From Comamonadaceae bacterium (GTDB lineage: Bacteria > Pseudomonadota > Gammaproteobacteria > Burkholderiales > Burkholderiaceae_C), in assembly GCA_947458415.1 (NCBI GenBank), contig CANGZG010000031.1, positions 1-17,652 on the forward strand: DNA of 17,652 nucleotides, written 5' to 3'. Shown one piece after another: positions 15,258 through 17,652 of this stretch (within the stretch, counting starts at the first letter, position 1; each line of letters starts with the position of its first letter). Made by a program: the position numbers and the translations under genes. The notes beneath the pieces were generated by a model. That model did no database searches. It saw only the letters and a program-made list of their open reading frames with translations, and had not been told where the DNA came from.

Positions 15258-17036
15258 ATGGGCTTCATCATGGTTTTGGCGGCACCGGTGTTTTTTTTGG
15301 CCATCGCCCTCGAGTGGTGGCATGGCTGGCGCTTGTCACAGCGTGGTCAGCGGTCAGCGCAAACCTACCGTTGGGATGACGCGATCAACAGCATCAGCTT
15401 GGGCGTGATCAGTCAATTGAGCGCCGTGTTCACCCGCGTGTTTCGCATCACCTTGTACACCTTGGTGTTTGAGCAGGTGGCGTTGTTCAACGACCCTGAT
15501 TTTTGGCAAAGCGCAATCGGTGTGTTGGTGGCCTTGGTGCTTTATGACTTTTGTTATTACTGGTACCACCGCGCCAGTCACGAAGTGGCGTTCTTTTGGG
15601 GCGGTCATGTGGTGCATCACCAAAGCCAACACTACAACTTGTCCACGGCATTGCGACAGACCACCTCCGGCGTGGCCATCGGCTGGGTGTTTTATTTGCC
15701 GATGGCATTGATCGGTGTGCCACCGCTGGTGTTTGGCATCGTGGCCTTGATTGATTTGCTCTACCAGTTTTGGGTGCACACCGAGCATGTCGCCAAGTTA
15801 GGCTGGTTTGACCGGTGGTTTTGTTCGCCGTCCAACCATCGCGTTCACCATGCCGTGAACGATGTGTATGTCGACCGCAACTACGGCGGCATTTCAGTGG
15901 TGTGGGACCGGGTGTTTGGCAGCTTCAAAGAGGAAGACGCGAACGAACCTTGTGTGTACGGAACACGTGCTTCACTCAACAGTTGGGACCCGTTGTGGGC
16001 AAATTGGCAGGTCTACAGCGGTTTGTTGCAGGACAGTTGGCACGCCAGCCGTTGGCTTGACAAAGCGCGCGTCTGGTGGCGACGCCCGGGCTGGCGCCCA
16101 GAGGATGTGGCCGCGCGTTTTCCCAAGCCCGAGTTTTCCTTGCAGAACCATGTCCCGTTTCGACCCGTTCAAACCCAAGCCGCGCTGCAATGGGCGGTGG
16201 GTTGGTTTGTGTTGTTGTTGGTTGCGGCCATGGACCTGTTGTGGCACATGGACAGCATGCGCTGGGGCGATGCGGCTGTCAGCGTGTTGGCGGTGACCGC
16301 GGGTTTGTGGGGCGTGAATGCCTTGCTGCAAAACCGCCTCACGCCATGGTGGTGTGCCTACGTGCAATTTGCGGCCATGTCCACCGCCGCATCCGCTTGT
16401 GGATGGAGTGACGTGTATTTTTTTGCCAAGCCGATCGCCTTGTTGATGTTGATGTTCGTGGCTTGGTTGGCTGAGCACTTGCCAGAGAAGTCGCAAACTT
16501 GGTTGGTGCGTGCTTTGGGGTTGAGTTGGGTGGGCGATGTGTTGCTGCTTTATCCCGGCTTGTTCATGCCGGGGTTGGTGGCATTTTTGGTGGCGCATGT
16601 TTGCTATGCGTGGTTGTTGACCAGAGATGCACCCGCTCGCCCCCCAGCCAAACCGTTTGTGTGTTGCATGGCCGCTGGTGTGTTGGTGTACGCCGGTCTG
16701 TGGTTCAACGGCCTGCCGCCAGCCATGCGCATGCCTGTGGCGGCGTATGTGGCGGTGTTGGCCAGCATGGCAGCGCTGGCTTGGGGGCGTTATTTGCATC
16801 GCCAAGACCGTGGCAGTGCTTGGGTGGCTGTCGGTGCCATGGTGTTCATGGTGTCAGACACACTGCTAGCCATCGACCGCTTTGTCAGTCCTCTGCCCTA
16901 TGCAGGTTTGTGGGTGTTGGCGACCTACTATCTGGCGCAAGGCTTGATCGTCTCGGGCGTGCTGCAATCCATGGCAGTGCCACCCAGTTCAGTGACGAAA
17001 CCGCGCCATCAGTTCAGCCAGTTCAGAAACACCTGA
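15258..17036 (+). CDS. Fusion: alkylglycerol-monooxygenase-like hydroxylase plus YhhN domain
   Basis: A 592-residue polytopic membrane protein made of two parts. Residues 1-300 are a fatty acid hydroxylase/sterol desaturase domain with the di-iron histidines H104RASH108, H117VVHH121, H125, H174TEH177 and H194RVHH198. The stretches YNLSTALRQ (126-134), LLYQFWVHTE (167-176), NYGG (208-211) and PGW.P (277-281) closely resemble animal alkylglycerol monooxygenase (AGMO/TMEM195), which cleaves ether lipids to an aldehyde and glycerol. Residues about 383-572 form a YhhN/TMEM86 domain (AKP, WVGDVLLL, FLVAHVCY, VFMVSDTLLA, TYYLAQGLI), a family with lysoplasmalogenase activity. Start ATG 15258 has AAAGGG seven bases upstream; an earlier ATG (15198) lies inside mltA. 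It follows mltA by 32 bases. The substrate is inferred, not shown. Confidence 0.92.
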   Translation: MGFIMVLAAPVFFLAIALEWWHGWRLSQRGQRSAQTYRWDDAINSISLGVISQLSAVFTRVFRITLYTLVFEQVALFNDPDFWQSAIGVLVALVLYDFCYYWYHRASHEVAFFWGGHVVHHQSQHYNLSTALRQTTSGVAIGWVFYLPMALIGVPPLVFGIVALIDLLYQFWVHTEHVAKLGWFDRWFCSPSNHRVHHAVNDVYVDRNYGGISVVWDRVFGSFKEEDANEPCVYGTRASLNSWDPLWANWQVYSGLLQDSWHASRWLDKARVWWRRPGWRPEDVAARFPKPEFSLQNHVPFRPVQTQAALQWAVGWFVLLLVAAMDLLWHMDSMRWGDAAVSVLAVTAGLWGVNALLQNRLTPWWCAYVQFAAMSTAASACGWSDVYFFAKPIALLMLMFVAWLAEHLPEKSQTWLVRALGLSWVGDVLLLYPGLFMPGLVAFLVAHVCYAWLLTRDAPARPPAKPFVCCMAAGVLVYAGLWFNGLPPAMRMPVAAYVAVLASMAALAWGRYLHRQDRGSAWVAVGAMVFMVSDTLLAIDRFVSPLPYAGLWVLATYYLAQGLIVSGVLQSMAVPPSSVTKPRHQFSQFRNT

Positions 17037-17652
17037 GCCACTGACGCGGGTTCTTCCATGGTCAACATGTGACCCGCCTGTGCAATCACACACACCTCTG
17101 GATGAGAAGGTATCAACGCCGCCATGGCGCGGTGCTGAGCGACATTCGCCCAACCGTCGTGTTCGCCTGTCATCACCAAACAAGGAATGCGCAATTCGCG
17201 CAACACATCGCTGGCCGAAGGACGCGTGAGCAGCGCATGGATTTGACGCTCGAACACTTCCACCGGTTTGCGCTCGAACATGGTCAGAATCCCGTCAATG
17301 AATGGGGTGTCATGCAAGCGAGCAGGCGCCACCATTTGCTTGGCCCACTGCGAAGCCATGGCGCGCACACCGTGTGTTTGGGCCAGTGACAACAGCGCCA
17401 TGCGGCCGGCGCGTTCTGTTTCACCAGCGTCACCGTGCGGCAGTGGCAGGTAACCTGTTCCCATCAAAGCGATGCGACGCACGCGTTCGGGTGCGAGCCG
17501 GTACACCTCTAAAGCCACCCGACCACCCATGGAGTGGCCTGCCACATCAAACGAAGGTGGCGCGTTGTTCAGCAAGCGACGCGCCATCTCAACCAACGAG
17601 TCGCTGTCGCCATGGTCAGCGATTTGAATTTGTTGATGGGCAAGCAAAGGCA
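17009..17652 (-). CDS. Alpha/beta hydrolase, N-terminus outside window
   Basis: C-terminal 213 residues of an alpha/beta-fold hydrolase; the reading frame is open through the right edge, so the start is not in the window (an internal TTG near the edge should not be taken as the start). The nucleophile elbow GHSMGG, the acid in GEHDGW and the base in QAGHML give a complete Ser-Asp-His triad. The lid region (TERAGRM...MFERKPVEVFERQIHALLTRP) gives no specific substrate; the overall look is that of the enol-lactonase/MenH-like group. It is convergent with the hydroxylase-YhhN gene, and their 3' ends overlap by 28 bases. Confidence 0.9.
   Translation of the reverse strand, partial: PLLAHQQIQIADHGDSDSLVEMARRLLNNAPPSFDVAGHSMGGRVALEVYRLAPERVRRIALMGTGYLPLPHGDAGETERAGRMALLSLAQTHGVRAMASQWAKQMVAPARLHDTPFIDGILTMFERKPVEVFERQIHALLTRPSASDVLRELRIPCLVMTGEHDGWANVAQHRAMAALIPSHPEVCVIAQAGHMLTMEEPASVAQVFLNWLN

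Noticed and set aside
1..17652. Mobile element, CRISPR, tRNA or phage signature
   Set aside because: No transposase or integrase, no spaced direct repeats, no tRNA-like cloverleaf and no shift in codon style were seen anywhere in the window.

Overview
The window looks like chromosomal DNA of a Burkholderiales betaproteobacterium, probably Comamonadaceae (Limnohabitans/Rhodoferax-like). The evidence is moderately high GC, a marked preference for TTG leucine codons, very tight gene packing, and the housekeeping neighbourhood glnE / yhdP / nitrilase / mltA. The genus is an inference. There are 14 genes (two cut by the window edges), almost no free intergenic space, and no tRNA, rRNA, CRISPR array, insertion sequence or other mobile element that I could see.

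Left half (1-6111, minus strand): a seven-gene, tightly coupled run read from right to left. It encodes an exported glutathione peroxidase, an FAD-dependent amine-oxidase-like protein, a DUF1365 protein, a cyclopropane-fatty-acid-synthase-like methyltransferase, a GPH-type MFS transporter, a DUF3833 lipoprotein and a short-chain dehydrogenase (cut at base 1). Gaps between genes run from -4 to +16 bases. This gene set, without the peroxidase, is the kind found beside rpoE-chrR in Rhodobacter and elsewhere, and it has been linked to the singlet-oxygen response and to methylated/furan fatty acid synthesis. The methyltransferase here seems to lack two of the residues that hold bicarbonate in true cyclopropane synthases, which fits a methylating role. 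The peroxidase at the head of the run strengthens the oxidative-stress/lipid theme.

Middle (6214-13891): glnE (minus) is divergent from a yhdP-family gene (plus), with 74 bases between them. yhdP overlaps a nitrilase-family (Nit1-like) amidase gene through ATGA.

Right part (13893-17652): a 36-residue single-span membrane protein gene lies on the minus strand in the gap between the nitrilase gene and mltA. mltA (membrane-bound lytic transglycosylase A) is followed, 32 bases on, by the most unusual gene in the window: a 592-residue membrane protein that joins an alkylglycerol-monooxygenase-like di-iron domain to a YhhN (lysoplasmalogenase-type) domain. Both halves belong to families that cleave ether lipids. 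The window closes with a convergent, edge-truncated alpha/beta hydrolase gene.

Much of the window concerns the envelope and its lipids: lipid modification, lipid peroxide removal, phospholipid transport, murein turnover and probable ether-lipid cleavage. Whether these units are functionally connected cannot be told from the sequence.
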